64,000 bases of DNA from Nitrospira_D sp019636945 (GTDB lineage Bacteria > Nitrospirota > Nitrospiria > Nitrospirales > Nitrospiraceae): contig NZ_JBLFBO010000004.1 in assembly GCF_047338595.1 (NCBI RefSeq), positions 62,001 through 126,000 on the forward strand, in the 5' to 3' direction. Below are positions 34,083 to 42,653 of the stretch, one piece after another; within the stretch, counting starts at the first letter, position 1; the number at the start of each line of letters is the position of its first letter. The notes under the pieces were generated by a model. The model ran no database searches and had not been told where the DNA came from. It saw nothing but the letters and a program-made list of their open reading frames with translations. Made by a program: the position numbers and the translations under genes.

Positions 34083-35803
34083 AAATTTCACGCAAGCAAT
34101 ATGCATCTCTGTACGGACCTACGACCGGCGATCGCGTCCGACTGGCTGATACGGACTTGATCATCGAAGTCGAGGAAGATAGGACCGTTCCTGGTGAAGA
34201 AGCCGTCTTCGGCGGCGGGAAAACCATTCGTGACGGGATGGGGCAGTCGGCTCGCGCGACCAGCACCAGCGGTCAGCTCGACTGTGTGATCACGAACGCC
34301 CTCATCCTTGACTACACCGGGGTCATCAAGGCCGATATCGGTATTAAAGACGGCCGGATCGTCGGGATCGGGAAGGCGGGGAACTCTGATCTCATGGCTG
34401 GTGTGACGCCAGGCATGGAAATCGGCCCAGGGACGGAAGCGATTTCCGGCGAAGGTAAGATCATTACGGCCGGTGGTATCGATACGCACATCCACTTCAT
34501 CTGCCCCCAACAATGTTGGGAAGCATTGTCTGCCGGGTTGACCACGATGATCGGGGGAGGAACTGGTCCTTCAAGCGGAACCAGTGCGACGACCTGTACA
34601 CCTGGTCCCTGGAACATCCATCGGATGTTGGAAGCGTCGGAAGGCATTCCCATCAATCTTGGATTCTTGGGGAAGGGCAATGCCTCACGACCTGAAGGGT
34701 TGAATGAGCAGATTGAAGCCGGCGCCATTGGGTTGAAGCTGCATGAAGATTGGGGCACCACCCCAAAGGCTATCGATACCTGCTTGAGCGTGGCTGATCG
34801 GTATGATGTGCAGGTGGCTATCCACACCGATACGCTCAATGAAGCCGGGTATATCGAGGATACGATCAAGGCGATCAAGGGAAGAACCATCCATAGCTTC
34901 CATACGGAAGGCGCAGGCGGTGGTCACGCACCGGACATCATCAAGATTTGCGGTGAGCCGAACGTGTTGCCGTCTTCAACCAATCCCACGATGCCGTTTA
35001 CGGTCAATACGATGGACGAGCATTTGGACATGTTGATCGTGTGTCACAATTTGAACCCACGGATTCCTGAAGACGTCGCGTTTGCAGAGTCCCGTATTCG
35101 ACGTGAAACCATTGCCGCGGAAGATATCCTGCATGACTTGGGTGCGATCAGCATCATGTCATCGGACTCGCAGGCCATGGGTCGAATCGGCGAAGTCATC
35201 ACCAGGACCTGGCAAACGGCGCATAAAATGAAGGCCCAGCGGGGACATCTCACGCCGGTCGGCGGGAGGGATTCCGGCCAGAACGATAACTTCAGAGCGA
35301 AGCGCTATGTGGCCAAGTACACGATTAATCCGGCCATCACGCATGGCATCGCCCATGAGGTTGGCTCGATCGAAGTCGGAAAGATCGCGGACCTCGTCGT
35401 CTGGAAGCCGGAGTTTTTCGGAGTAAAACCCGAGATGGTCTTGAAAAACGGATTTATCGCACAGGCTCAGATGGGTGATCCGAATGCATCGATCCCCACT
35501 CCTGAACCGACCATCAGCCGACCGATGTTCGGTGCGTTTGGCCGTGCATTAACGAGCACGAGCTTTACCTTCATCTCGCAGGCGGCTATGGACCATGAAA
35601 TTCCAAAGCGGCTTGGTCTGCAGCGACGGGTGGCGGCAGTCAAGAACTGCCGGAATATCGGGAAGCGCGATCTTAAGCTGAATGATGCGCTTCCAAAAGT
35701 AGAAGTTCATCCGGAGACCTACATTGTGACCGCGGACGGTGTGCCGCTCACTTGTGAGCCGGCCATTGTGTTGCCGTTGGCACAACGGTATCAATTGTTC
35801 TAA
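34079..35803 (+). CDS. ureC: urease alpha subunit UreC
   Basis: Catalytic subunit with the dinuclear nickel centre. All ligands are visible: His pair in GGIDTHIHFI, carbamylated Lys in IGLKLHEDWG, His in VAIHTDTLNEAG, His in HSFHTEGAGGGHAPD, and Asp in MSSDSQAMGR. The flap Cys-His is present in LIVCHNLNPRIPEDVAFAES. 574 residues, close to the Klebsiella enzyme. Start is GTG overlapping the ureB stop. There is no sign of an export signal, which makes a Tat leader on UreB puzzling. Confidence 0.98.
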   Translation: MKISRKQYASLYGPTTGDRVRLADTDLIIEVEEDRTVPGEEAVFGGGKTIRDGMGQSARATSTSGQLDCVITNALILDYTGVIKADIGIKDGRIVGIGKAGNSDLMAGVTPGMEIGPGTEAISGEGKIITAGGIDTHIHFICPQQCWEALSAGLTTMIGGGTGPSSGTSATTCTPGPWNIHRMLEASEGIPINLGFLGKGNASRPEGLNEQIEAGAIGLKLHEDWGTTPKAIDTCLSVADRYDVQVAIHTDTLNEAGYIEDTIKAIKGRTIHSFHTEGAGGGHAPDIIKICGEPNVLPSSTNPTMPFTVNTMDEHLDMLIVCHNLNPRIPEDVAFAESRIRRETIAAEDILHDLGAISIMSSDSQAMGRIGEVITRTWQTAHKMKAQRGHLTPVGGRDSGQNDNFRAKRYVAKYTINPAITHGIAHEVGSIEVGKIADLVVWKPEFFGVKPEMVLKNGFIAQAQMGDPNASIPTPEPTISRPMFGAFGRALTSTSFTFISQAAMDHEIPKRLGLQRRVAAVKNCRNIGKRDLKLNDALPKVEVHPETYIVTADGVPLTCEPAIVLPLAQRYQLF

Positions 35804-35811
35804 CCGACAAG

Positions 35812-35869
35812 ACAGCCGGTTCGACTATCAATCTGGAATCACGGTAGTCGGCCGGCTGTTATTGTTTTT
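35812..35869 (+). terminator. terminator-like hairpin between ureC and ureF
   Basis: ACAGCCGG (35812-35819) pairs with CCGGCTGT (35852-35859) over a long loop, with GAC/GTC extending the stem inward, followed by TATTGTTTTT. It could lower read-through from the structural genes into the accessory genes ureFGD. Confidence 0.55.
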
Positions 35870-35881
35870 CGCTTGTGTACC

Positions 35882-36568
35882 ATGAATACCCCCGCATTGC
35901 TTGAAGGGTTACGGTTCGTCGATACGTTTTTTCCCTCCGGAGGTTACGCCTTTTCCTCAGGGTTGGAAGCAGCGGTACAGGGCGGAGCCGTCAAAACGTC
36001 CGATCAGCTGACCAAATACGTTGAAGATTTACTGCGTGGAGGGATGAGCCGCCGGGAAGTGCTTGCTGTCAAGCAGGCAAATCGTGCGGCTTCGGAGGGA
36101 TCGCTGGAGAGTGCAGTCCATATCGATCGAGTGCTCGAGGCGACCAAGCTCGGCCGTGAATCGCGCATGGCCAGTCGCCAGATGGGGCGACAAGTGATCA
36201 GGGTTGCGGCGGATCAGATTCGCGCCAAGTCGATCTTGAACGAATATCGTGATGAGGTGGAAGCCGATCGCGCACCGGGACATCTCGCGGTGACGTTTGG
36301 GCTCACCATGGGATCTTGCGGATGGAACCCGGAAGAAACGGCCGGCGCCTTCTTGTACCAAACGGCCGTGGGGTTCATCTCGTCGGCGATGAGACTGAGT
36401 CCCATCGGTCAACATGAGGGACAGCGTATCCTGGGCGAATGGCTTCCATTGATTGAACGGATCAGTCGGGAGGTCGACCTCGATACGGCCATGAGCTCAT
36501 GGTCACCGATCCAGGATATTTATGCGATGCGTCATGGGTCTCTGGAGTGGAGACTGTTCAGAAGCTAA
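35882..36568 (+). CDS. ureF: urease accessory protein UreF
   Basis: All-helical accessory protein that joins UreD and UreG in the apo-urease activation complex and gates nickel delivery. Typical stretches are FVDTFFPSGGYAFSSGLEAA, VLEATKLGRESRMASRQMG and GHLAVTFGLTMGSCGW. About 228 residues. The ATG at 35882 is preferred over a GTG three codons upstream. Followed by a 90-base gap before ureG. Confidence 0.92.
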   Translation: MNTPALLEGLRFVDTFFPSGGYAFSSGLEAAVQGGAVKTSDQLTKYVEDLLRGGMSRREVLAVKQANRAASEGSLESAVHIDRVLEATKLGRESRMASRQMGRQVIRVAADQIRAKSILNEYRDEVEADRAPGHLAVTFGLTMGSCGWNPEETAGAFLYQTAVGFISSAMRLSPIGQHEGQRILGEWLPLIERISREVDLDTAMSSWSPIQDIYAMRHGSLEWRLFRS

Positions 36569-36658
36569 GAGCGTATGGCTGATGGCTTATAGCAGGAAAG
36601 GAGAGAGACCGATTGATTCTGGCCCATGTGCCATCGGCAATCGGCTCTTCGTTTGTCT

Positions 36659-37330
36659 ATGCATGATCTGAATCGTGAACATAATCACAATTGGACTCCG
36701 ACTCAGGCCAGGAAACAGGGCATTCCGGTCATCGGTATCGGCGGCCCCGTCGGATCGGGGAAAACCGCGCTGGTGGAAGCCCTGTGTCAACGGCTGCGCG
36801 ATCGCTTTAGCCTCGCGGCCGTGACCAACGATATTTTTACGAAAATCGACGCCGAGATTTTGACCAAGCGTGCCGCGCTTCCGGTCGATCGGATTCTTGG
36901 CGTGGAAACCGGGGGCTGTCCCCATACGGCGATCCGTGAGGACGCGTCTCATAACCAGGAGGCCATAGATGATCTGCTGCGCCGGCATCCGGATGTGGAG
37001 TTGATCTTCTTGGAAAGCGGCGGGGATAACCTTGCGGCCACGTTCAGCCCGGAACTGGTGGATTATGTCATCTACGTGATTGATGTGTCGGGCGGTGACA
37101 AGATTCCACGGAAGGGCGGACCGGGGATCACGCGGTCCGATTTCCTCGTCATTAACAAGATGGATTTGGCTCCGCATGTGCGTGCGGATCTTTCTGTGAT
37201 GGATCGAGATACCCGCAAGATGCGCGGTGAACTTCCCTTTGCCTTCACCAATATCCTGTCCGGGGAAGGAATGGATGCGGTTGTGGCGTGGGTTGAACAG
37301 CGTATCCCGCAACGAGTCAAGCGTTCATGA
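36659..37330 (+). CDS. ureG: urease accessory GTPase UreG
   Basis: SIMIBI-class GTPase that carries nickel into apo-urease. P-loop GGPVGSGKTALVEAL near residue 27, the nickel-binding Cys-Pro-His of ETGGCPHTAIREDAS, and the GTPase motifs LIFLESGGDN and VINKMDLAPHV are intact. The N-terminal 20 residues (HDLNREHNHNW) hold only a few histidines. ATG at 36659 is preferred; a longer frame starts at 36626. Overlaps ureD by ATGA. Confidence 0.95.
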   Translation: MHDLNREHNHNWTPTQARKQGIPVIGIGGPVGSGKTALVEALCQRLRDRFSLAAVTNDIFTKIDAEILTKRAALPVDRILGVETGGCPHTAIREDASHNQEAIDDLLRRHPDVELIFLESGGDNLAATFSPELVDYVIYVIDVSGGDKIPRKGGPGITRSDFLVINKMDLAPHVRADLSVMDRDTRKMRGELPFAFTNILSGEGMDAVVAWVEQRIPQRVKRS

Positions 37331-38292
37331 CCACGCCGACGCGGCAGGGACAACGGAAGAGGACGGCTCGGAAAACGGGTACGTCTCAACCAAGAACATC
37401 GTCCCGGGTAAGCACATCCGCCAGGACGAAAAAATCTCCTGGACGGTTCGCGACAGAGTTGGTCGGGCGGGTCGGCGAGCTGAAGCTGAAGTATACGAAG
37501 CTCGATCATCGCACGGTGATCTCTCATTCGTATTTCACGACGCCCTGGAAACTGCTGCCTCCTATCTATCTCGATGATACGGGAGCGGCCTACACGTTGC
37601 TGGTCAATCCATCCGGTGGTCTGGTCGGGGGAGACCATCTCTCCATCGATATGACAGTAGAGCAGGGTGCGCATGTCCTGATTTCCGCGCCCTCTGCCAA
37701 CCGGGTGTATCGAACTGAAGGTCCGGTCTCTGATCAGCATGTCGTCATCGCGGTCGAGCCCGACGCAATTCTTGAATGGTTTCCCGAACATACGATTCCC
37801 TTTGCCGGATCTCGGTTTCGGCAGAGCCTCCGAGCCACGGTTGGGCCTGGCGCGACCCTCTTTTTGTGGGATGCGCTTGCCTCAGGCCGCATTGCCAGGG
37901 AAGAACGGTGGGCCTTTACCGATCTGGAAAACGAAATCCTAATCACGACAGCCAACGGGAATTCGCTGCTCGAGCGATATGTCCTTGATCCGGCCACGGA
38001 CTTAGGGACGGTCGGTCTGGCCGAAGAATGGGATTATGTGGCCTCGTTCTACGTGGTGAACGACGCGCTGGCCCCGGAGGTCTGGACCGGATTGGAATCG
38101 ACCATTGCGGCGCTCTTGGATACCAAGCCCGGAGCCGTATTAGGCGGCGTATCAACCCCACCGGTACCTGGCCTCGCCGTCAAGCTATTGGCCAGAACCG
38201 CACCGGACCTCTTGGCGATGATGGAGGCCTTATGGGCAGCCGCTCGCGAAGCTGTGTTGAAACTCCCGCCGGTATCGTTGCGAAAGTACTAA
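37327..38292 (+). CDS. ureD: urease accessory protein UreD (UreH)
   Basis: Chaperone that binds the urease apoprotein and channels nickel from UreG and UreF. Recognisable blocks are LVNPSGGLVGGDHLSIDM, VLISAPSANRVYRTEG, and LEWFPEHTIPFAGSRFRQS. 321 residues, longer than usual because of an extra basic, Thr/Arg/Lys-rich N-terminus of about 40 residues with no hydrophobic core. Its ATG overlaps the ureG stop. Convergent with the desaturase gene. Confidence 0.92.
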   Translation: MTTPTRQGQRKRTARKTGTSQPRTSSRVSTSARTKKSPGRFATELVGRVGELKLKYTKLDHRTVISHSYFTTPWKLLPPIYLDDTGAAYTLLVNPSGGLVGGDHLSIDMTVEQGAHVLISAPSANRVYRTEGPVSDQHVVIAVEPDAILEWFPEHTIPFAGSRFRQSLRATVGPGATLFLWDALASGRIAREERWAFTDLENEILITTANGNSLLERYVLDPATDLGTVGLAEEWDYVASFYVVNDALAPEVWTGLESTIAALLDTKPGAVLGGVSTPPVPGLAVKLLARTAPDLLAMMEALWAAAREAVLKLPPVSLRKY

Positions 38293-38416
38293 CCAGAGAT
38301 ACAAGCTTGCAGTGTCATTCAGGTCAAGGTTGAGACTGAGGTTACGAAAATCTGAACTCTCTTAACCTTGCCCTTTGCCTGGTTGATTTCCCCGGCGGTC
38401 TTTTCCCGCATCCTCA

Positions 38417-39295
38417 CTATAGATTTGAAGCCTGAGGATCCGCTGCGTTCGCTGTCCGAAGGGACCAGGCTAACCCCAGGAGGGAAAGCGTGAAGATCAC
38501 CCATTTCGATGGGTCGAAGTTATACCAGAGGGGACCATTGCGGTAGTCGGTTGGATGGGTGTGGTGGTAATTGTGGTAACCCTCACCAAAGGTCAGCAGG
38601 GAAACTGCCCAGCTGTCTCGGCTTGAATCAGCTTGGCCATGGGGTTGGTCTCCCCACAGATGGCAGACTGAGTTGATACAAAATGTCGAATTCAGTACGG
38701 CGAAGGTTCGGCCGATACCGGCCAACATAAAGCAGCTCATCCCCCCGACCCAGCCGTTGTAGAGACAGCCCACGAGGAACGGAAATGCCAATCCTGAAAG
38801 GAAGATGAGGGTATAGTATCGGTGTTGCCACATCACGACCGGATCCTGCCGAAGCCTGGTCGCATATTTTTCGTCCGAGTACTTCTTGTCAGCAAAGAGC
38901 CACCCACAGTGGCTGTGCCAGAACCCAAGCTTGGCGTTGTATGGGTCAGCATCTTGGTCGCAGGCCGCGTGGTGGCGGATGTGATCGGCGCCCCACTTGA
39001 GTGCGGACTGTTGAAGCGCCCATCCTCCGGCGATGAGTAAGACAGCCTTGACTCCATCAGGGCAGCTGAAACTGCGGTGCGAGATGAGGCGGTGGTACCC
39101 CACGGTAATGCCTAATCCCGTGACCACATAGAGGAGCGCGAACATTGTCCAATCGAACCACGTATATCCATAGAGGAAGCCAAATAACGGTACCCCGATC
39201 ACGGCGGTGCTCACGATAATGCTGAAGAGCATCACCGTCACATAGACTGGGTAGGTCCGTTTGAGTCCGCTGGTAGGGACAGTTGACGCGATCAT
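38417..39295 (-). CDS. acyl-CoA/phospholipid delta-9-type fatty acid desaturase
   Basis: Membrane di-iron desaturase with the three histidine boxes: HRLISHRSF (H-x4-H), DHIRHHAACD (H-x2-HH) and GEGYHNYHHTHP (H-x2-HH), plus an extra His in WGDQPHG. Four membrane helices are visible (SIIVSTAVIGVPLFGFLYG and others). It introduces a double bond into acyl chains, tuning membrane fluidity. Convergent with ureD; the gap (38293-38416) holds an imperfect CAAGGTT/AACCTTG hairpin that may terminate both. Confidence 0.92.
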   Translation of the reverse strand: MIASTVPTSGLKRTYPVYVTVMLFSIIVSTAVIGVPLFGFLYGYTWFDWTMFALLYVVTGLGITVGYHRLISHRSFSCPDGVKAVLLIAGGWALQQSALKWGADHIRHHAACDQDADPYNAKLGFWHSHCGWLFADKKYSDEKYATRLRQDPVVMWQHRYYTLIFLSGLAFPFLVGCLYNGWVGGMSCFMLAGIGRTFAVLNSTFCINSVCHLWGDQPHGQADSSRDSWAVSLLTFGEGYHNYHHTHPTDYRNGPLWYNFDPSKWVIFTLSLLGLAWSLRTANAADPQASNL

Positions 39296-39421
39296 TGTGG
39301 TCTACGCGAGGGATGTGGCATGAGTCGGAGGTTCACCTAGGCGTGTAATTTCCGACAAATGTACCAGGACGATGTGGAAATAGCTACTCTGGATGGCCCA
39401 TTCAGGTCCCTCTTGTTTCGG

Positions 39422-39451
39422 TTGACAGCGGACGGTAAGATTTCATATACA
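39422..39451 (+). promoter_or_regulatory. strong sigma70 promoter for the secreted copper-type protein
   Basis: A consensus TTGACA and TATACA are separated by 18 bases, about 140 bases before the start codon. Together with the AAGGAGG ribosome binding site and the strong terminator downstream it suggests high expression. Confidence 0.6.
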
Positions 39452-39591
39452 TACCCGGTCTATCTAGACTCGTCAGAGTGTGATCGATGGTATGAGTTAG
39501 GGTCTGACTCAGAAAAGCTTTGGTGAATGAAAACCAGAGAGACAGGTCAGTTCGGAGGCAGGATGTTCGTTAATTACAAGGAGGCAGTCCA

Positions 39592-40386
39592 ATGAAGAGT
39601 GCGTTATCAATGATGTTGGGTGTAGCAGCCGTCGCTTTGGTCGCGGCGCCTCTCACCTCGTACGCGGGTGGAACGATTTCCGGGAAAGTGACCTATGCCG
39701 GCAAGGCGGAGAATAAGGAATTCCTCTTCTCCAAGTTCCCGAACCCCAAGTTCTGTCCCCAGATTCCTGACAAGAGCAAGGCGGATGGCGACAAGCGATT
39801 CTTGAAGCAGATCGAAGTGAGCAAGGATGGCGGATTGAAGGGTGCTGTCGTGGCCGTGGTGGACATCGAGGATAAGGCCTGGATGGACGGCTATGCCGGA
39901 ACGGAAGTCGTAGCAGCGTTCTGCGATTTTCAGCCGTTCAGTGGCGTGGTGGTGAATACCCGCCCATTCAAAGTTGAAAACACCGATGCCGACGCCGATG
40001 ATCCTAAGTCCGTGGCTGGCGTGCTGCACAATCCTCACAGCTTTACCGTGAAGGGAAGCTCTTCTGCGACTGGTTTCAACATCGGTCTCGCGAAGAAGGG
40101 TGATAAGTTGGACAAGCCGGTGACCTTCCGTGGCGGTGCCGAGAAGGAAGGATTCTACCGCTTGCAGTGCGACCAGCATGAGTTCATGCAATCCTTCTTC
40201 CTGCCGGTGTCGAATGCCCACTTCGCCGTGGCGAAGGACGATGGGTCGTTCGAGATCAAGGACGTGCCGGCCGGCAAGCACAAGGTGGTGGCCTGGCATC
40301 CATTCGCCGGCAAGGCCAAGAAGATTGAGTTCGATGTCGATGTGACCGACGGCGGGACCGCCAACCTTAAGGCTGAAATCAAGTAA
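39592..40386 (+). CDS. secreted cupredoxin-like protein with carboxypeptidase-regulatory-type domain
   Basis: 264 residues with a clear Sec signal ending SYAGG. The body has a probable type 1 copper site: His146/His149 in HNPHSF and Cys193, His196, Met199 in LQCDQHEFMQ, with the same Cys-x2-His-x2-Met spacing as the protein at 19607-19984. The C-terminus (GSFEIKDVPAGKHKVVAWHP) is a carboxypeptidase-regulatory-like beta-sandwich. Cys55 and Cys111 may pair. The consensus promoter, perfect ribosome binding site and 12-bp terminator suggest an abundant periplasmic protein, perhaps an electron carrier. Confidence 0.75.
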   Translation: MKSALSMMLGVAAVALVAAPLTSYAGGTISGKVTYAGKAENKEFLFSKFPNPKFCPQIPDKSKADGDKRFLKQIEVSKDGGLKGAVVAVVDIEDKAWMDGYAGTEVVAAFCDFQPFSGVVVNTRPFKVENTDADADDPKSVAGVLHNPHSFTVKGSSSATGFNIGLAKKGDKLDKPVTFRGGAEKEGFYRLQCDQHEFMQSFFLPVSNAHFAVAKDDGSFEIKDVPAGKHKVVAWHPFAGKAKKIEFDVDVTDGGTANLKAEIK

Positions 40387-40409
40387 GCCGGTTTCATCGA
40401 TGTGTTCTT

Positions 40410-40446
40410 GACGGGCAGCGGAGCAATCCGCTGCCCGTCGTGTTTG
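40410..40446 (+). terminator. rho-independent terminator
   Basis: GACGGGCAGCGG and CCGCTGCCCGTC form a perfect 12-pair stem with a 6-base loop, followed by GTGTTTG. It ends the transcript of the secreted cupredoxin-like protein. Confidence 0.75.
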
Positions 40447-40570
40447 TAGCCCATTTCCCTCTCCCCCACAGCAGACCTTCTGCACAGGTTCAGGGTTTTC
40501 TCCGTCTCCGCTCTTTGATGTGATACATAGTGTGGGCATGACCGGATTGGCCTAGTGAGAGGGGCGGTTC

Positions 40571-41350
40571 ATGACCTTCCATCTCCTCGTGGCCGGAGGT
40601 GTGGATCACGTGTTGCGACGAACGAGGCTTGCTCTCCCGCTGCTCCTTGTCTCCACTCTTCTGTCCAATGCCTCCTGCTCTGTCATTGATGGGGCGTTCT
40701 CTGTACTCAAGGGGACCTTTTCGGTTGCCAAGACCGGCTATCGCGTTGTGAAAAAGACGGTTAAAGGTACGATCTGGGTGGTGAGCGGAGCGTATGAGTT
40801 GACGAAGGGGGCGACCAGGCTGGTCTATCACATTGGGAAATTTACCTTTGAAGTGGTCCAGGCTCCACTGGAGTATCCCTTGATCCGAGATGATATTCAG
40901 ACCATCGATGGGCTTCCGGTGAAAGAGGCGATCCGGTTGGGGCGGGTCAAGGCGGCGCCCTACATCGTCAAGGGCCAGCGGTACGTGCCGATGAACATGG
41001 CGAATGCACAGACGTACGAGGAAACGGGCTTGGCTTCGTGGTACGGGGAAGAAACCCGGCGTCTGCCGGGTGGCCACATGACGGCGAACGGTGAACTCTT
41101 CAATCCCACCGGACTGACGGCAGCGCATAAATATTTGCCGCTGCCGATCCATGTGCAGGTGACGAATCTGGAAAACGGCAAGTCGATCGTTGTCCGAGTG
41201 AACGACCGTGGTCCCTTTCCGAGTGATCACAACCCCGATTCCGGGAAGCGAATCATCGATCTCAGCCGAGGCGCCGCCGAGCAGCTTGGATTTGTCGACC
41301 AGGGCACCGCCAGGGTTCATGTGGAAGTGATCCAGCTGGAAGAGGCATGA
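40571..41350 (+). CDS. RlpA-like septal ring lipoprotein / lytic transglycosylase
   Basis: The signal region ends in a lipobox-like LLSNASCS, so the protein is probably lipidated at Cys36. The C-terminal half is a double-psi beta-barrel of the RlpA type: GLASWYGEETRRLPGGHMT, GLTAAHKYLPLPIHVQVT, and VRVNDRGPFPSD. No SPOR domain follows. The middle (LKGTFSVAKTGYRVVKKTVK) is amphipathic. Family members cut denuded peptidoglycan glycan strands during daughter-cell separation. Confidence 0.85.
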   Translation: MTFHLLVAGGVDHVLRRTRLALPLLLVSTLLSNASCSVIDGAFSVLKGTFSVAKTGYRVVKKTVKGTIWVVSGAYELTKGATRLVYHIGKFTFEVVQAPLEYPLIRDDIQTIDGLPVKEAIRLGRVKAAPYIVKGQRYVPMNMANAQTYEETGLASWYGEETRRLPGGHMTANGELFNPTGLTAAHKYLPLPIHVQVTNLENGKSIVVRVNDRGPFPSDHNPDSGKRIIDLSRGAAEQLGFVDQGTARVHVEVIQLEEA

Positions 41351-41529
41351 CGGGTGGTGTGTTCCCCGATGACTACCGTTTCACCAACGCCAGTCCTTTA
41401 GTGGTTTCCAGGGGGACTTCAAAGTAATCGGGTTAGCCTCAAGCGGCAGATTCCCCGCCTTGTCTTTTCGTTTCTGATCTAGGTAAGATCTTTGTTTCTG
41501 GGCTATTTTCTCTGTCCAAGAGGGGTAGT

Positions 41530-42519
41530 GTGTCTCGAGAACTCTCACTCGCGGAAGTCTTCCAGCTGGGTTACTACTGGGAGACCAAGATTTTGCTCAC
41601 AGCCGTGAAGCTGGATGTCTTTTCGGCCATCGATGAACGGCCGAAATCTTGTCAGGACATTGCCGGAAGGCTGCAGGCTGATCCTCCTACCCTGGGCCTT
41701 CTCTTAAATGCCCTGGTCGCGATGAAGCTGCTGACGAAAGAAGCGGAGTTGTACGGGAACTCATCGATTGCGATCAAGTATTTGGTCCGGTCGTCGCCGC
41801 AGTATGTCGGCCATTTGCTGCTCTTACACGATGCAGAGTGGAACAACTGGGGCAAACTGGAAGAGACGATTCGTACGGGGAAGCGGACGGTGGATCGCCA
41901 TGTGTTCGAGACCGATCCTGAGTTGGGTAGCCATGTGCTGGCGGTACTGAATCGTATTGGCCAGCAGAGTGGCCCTGATTTGGCCAAGCGGTTGAAGTTG
42001 GCTGGGCGTGAGCGGATGTGTGATCTTGGCGGTGGCGCCGGGACGAATGCGATTGCGTTCTGCCAGGTGTATCCCGACCTGCATGCGACGGTGTTCGACC
42101 TTCCGGAAACGCTGAAACTGACGGAAAAAACAGTGAAAGAGGCGGGGCTAGAATCACGGATCGCTCTGCACCCCGGTGACTTCAATCGGGATCCGCTCAG
42201 TGGACCCTACGATGTGGTCCTGATGTCGGATATTCTACATTATCAAACCTTTGATATGAATCAGGATCTGGTCAAGAAGGTCTATGGCGCTCTGGCGCCG
42301 GGCGGGCGGTTGGTCATTAAGGATCGATTCTTGGACGAAGCCGGGACAGGTCCAGCCTGGACGACGGCCTTTGCCGTCCACATTCTCGTCAACACTCAGA
42401 AGGGGAGCTGCTTCCAAGCCAGTGAAGCGATGCAATGGCTCCATACTGCCGGGTTCGGCTCTGTGGTGGAACTGGAGAAGACGGCGGTGGTGCAGGGGGT
42501 GAAATCGCGTGAAACGTGA
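41530..42519 (+). CDS. SAM-dependent O-methyltransferase, family 2 type
   Basis: An N-terminal dimerisation winged helix (SLAEVFQLGYYWETKILLTA) precedes a class I methyltransferase fold with motif I MCDLGGGAGTNAIAF near residue 161 and the LAPGGRLVIKDRFL strand. It is related to the enzyme at 6593-7660 and to acetylserotonin-type methyltransferases. Start is GTG at 41530, preceded by GGGGTAG. The substrate is unknown. The gap before it (41351-41529) shows no gene. Confidence 0.85.
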   Translation: MSRELSLAEVFQLGYYWETKILLTAVKLDVFSAIDERPKSCQDIAGRLQADPPTLGLLLNALVAMKLLTKEAELYGNSSIAIKYLVRSSPQYVGHLLLLHDAEWNNWGKLEETIRTGKRTVDRHVFETDPELGSHVLAVLNRIGQQSGPDLAKRLKLAGRERMCDLGGGAGTNAIAFCQVYPDLHATVFDLPETLKLTEKTVKEAGLESRIALHPGDFNRDPLSGPYDVVLMSDILHYQTFDMNQDLVKKVYGALAPGGRLVIKDRFLDEAGTGPAWTTAFAVHILVNTQKGSCFQASEAMQWLHTAGFGSVVELEKTAVVQGVKSRET

Positions 42520-42612
42520 AGCGTGTGACCCAACGGTTTTGAGTTTCATGTTTCAGGTGTCAAACGGTAGGCTTCGGCACAACATGAAACTTGGGACTTG
42601 AAACTTGAAACG
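42516..42612. repeat. intergenic short-word repeat, TGAAACT/AGTTTCA type
   Basis: Built from variants of GTGAAACGTG and CTTGAAACTTG with an inverted arm: AGTTTCATGTT at 42542-42552 pairs with AACATGAAACT at 42581-42591. It fills the gap between two same-strand genes. Confidence 0.6.
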
Positions 42613-42653
42613 GTTTATCAAGGCAACGAGAGACAGTACGAAGGACTATTACG

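Noticed and set aside
38300..38400. Imperfect CAAGGTT/AACCTTG hairpin between ureD and the desaturase as a clear terminator.
   Set aside because: The stem has a bulge and no T-run on either strand, so I only mention it in the desaturase entry.
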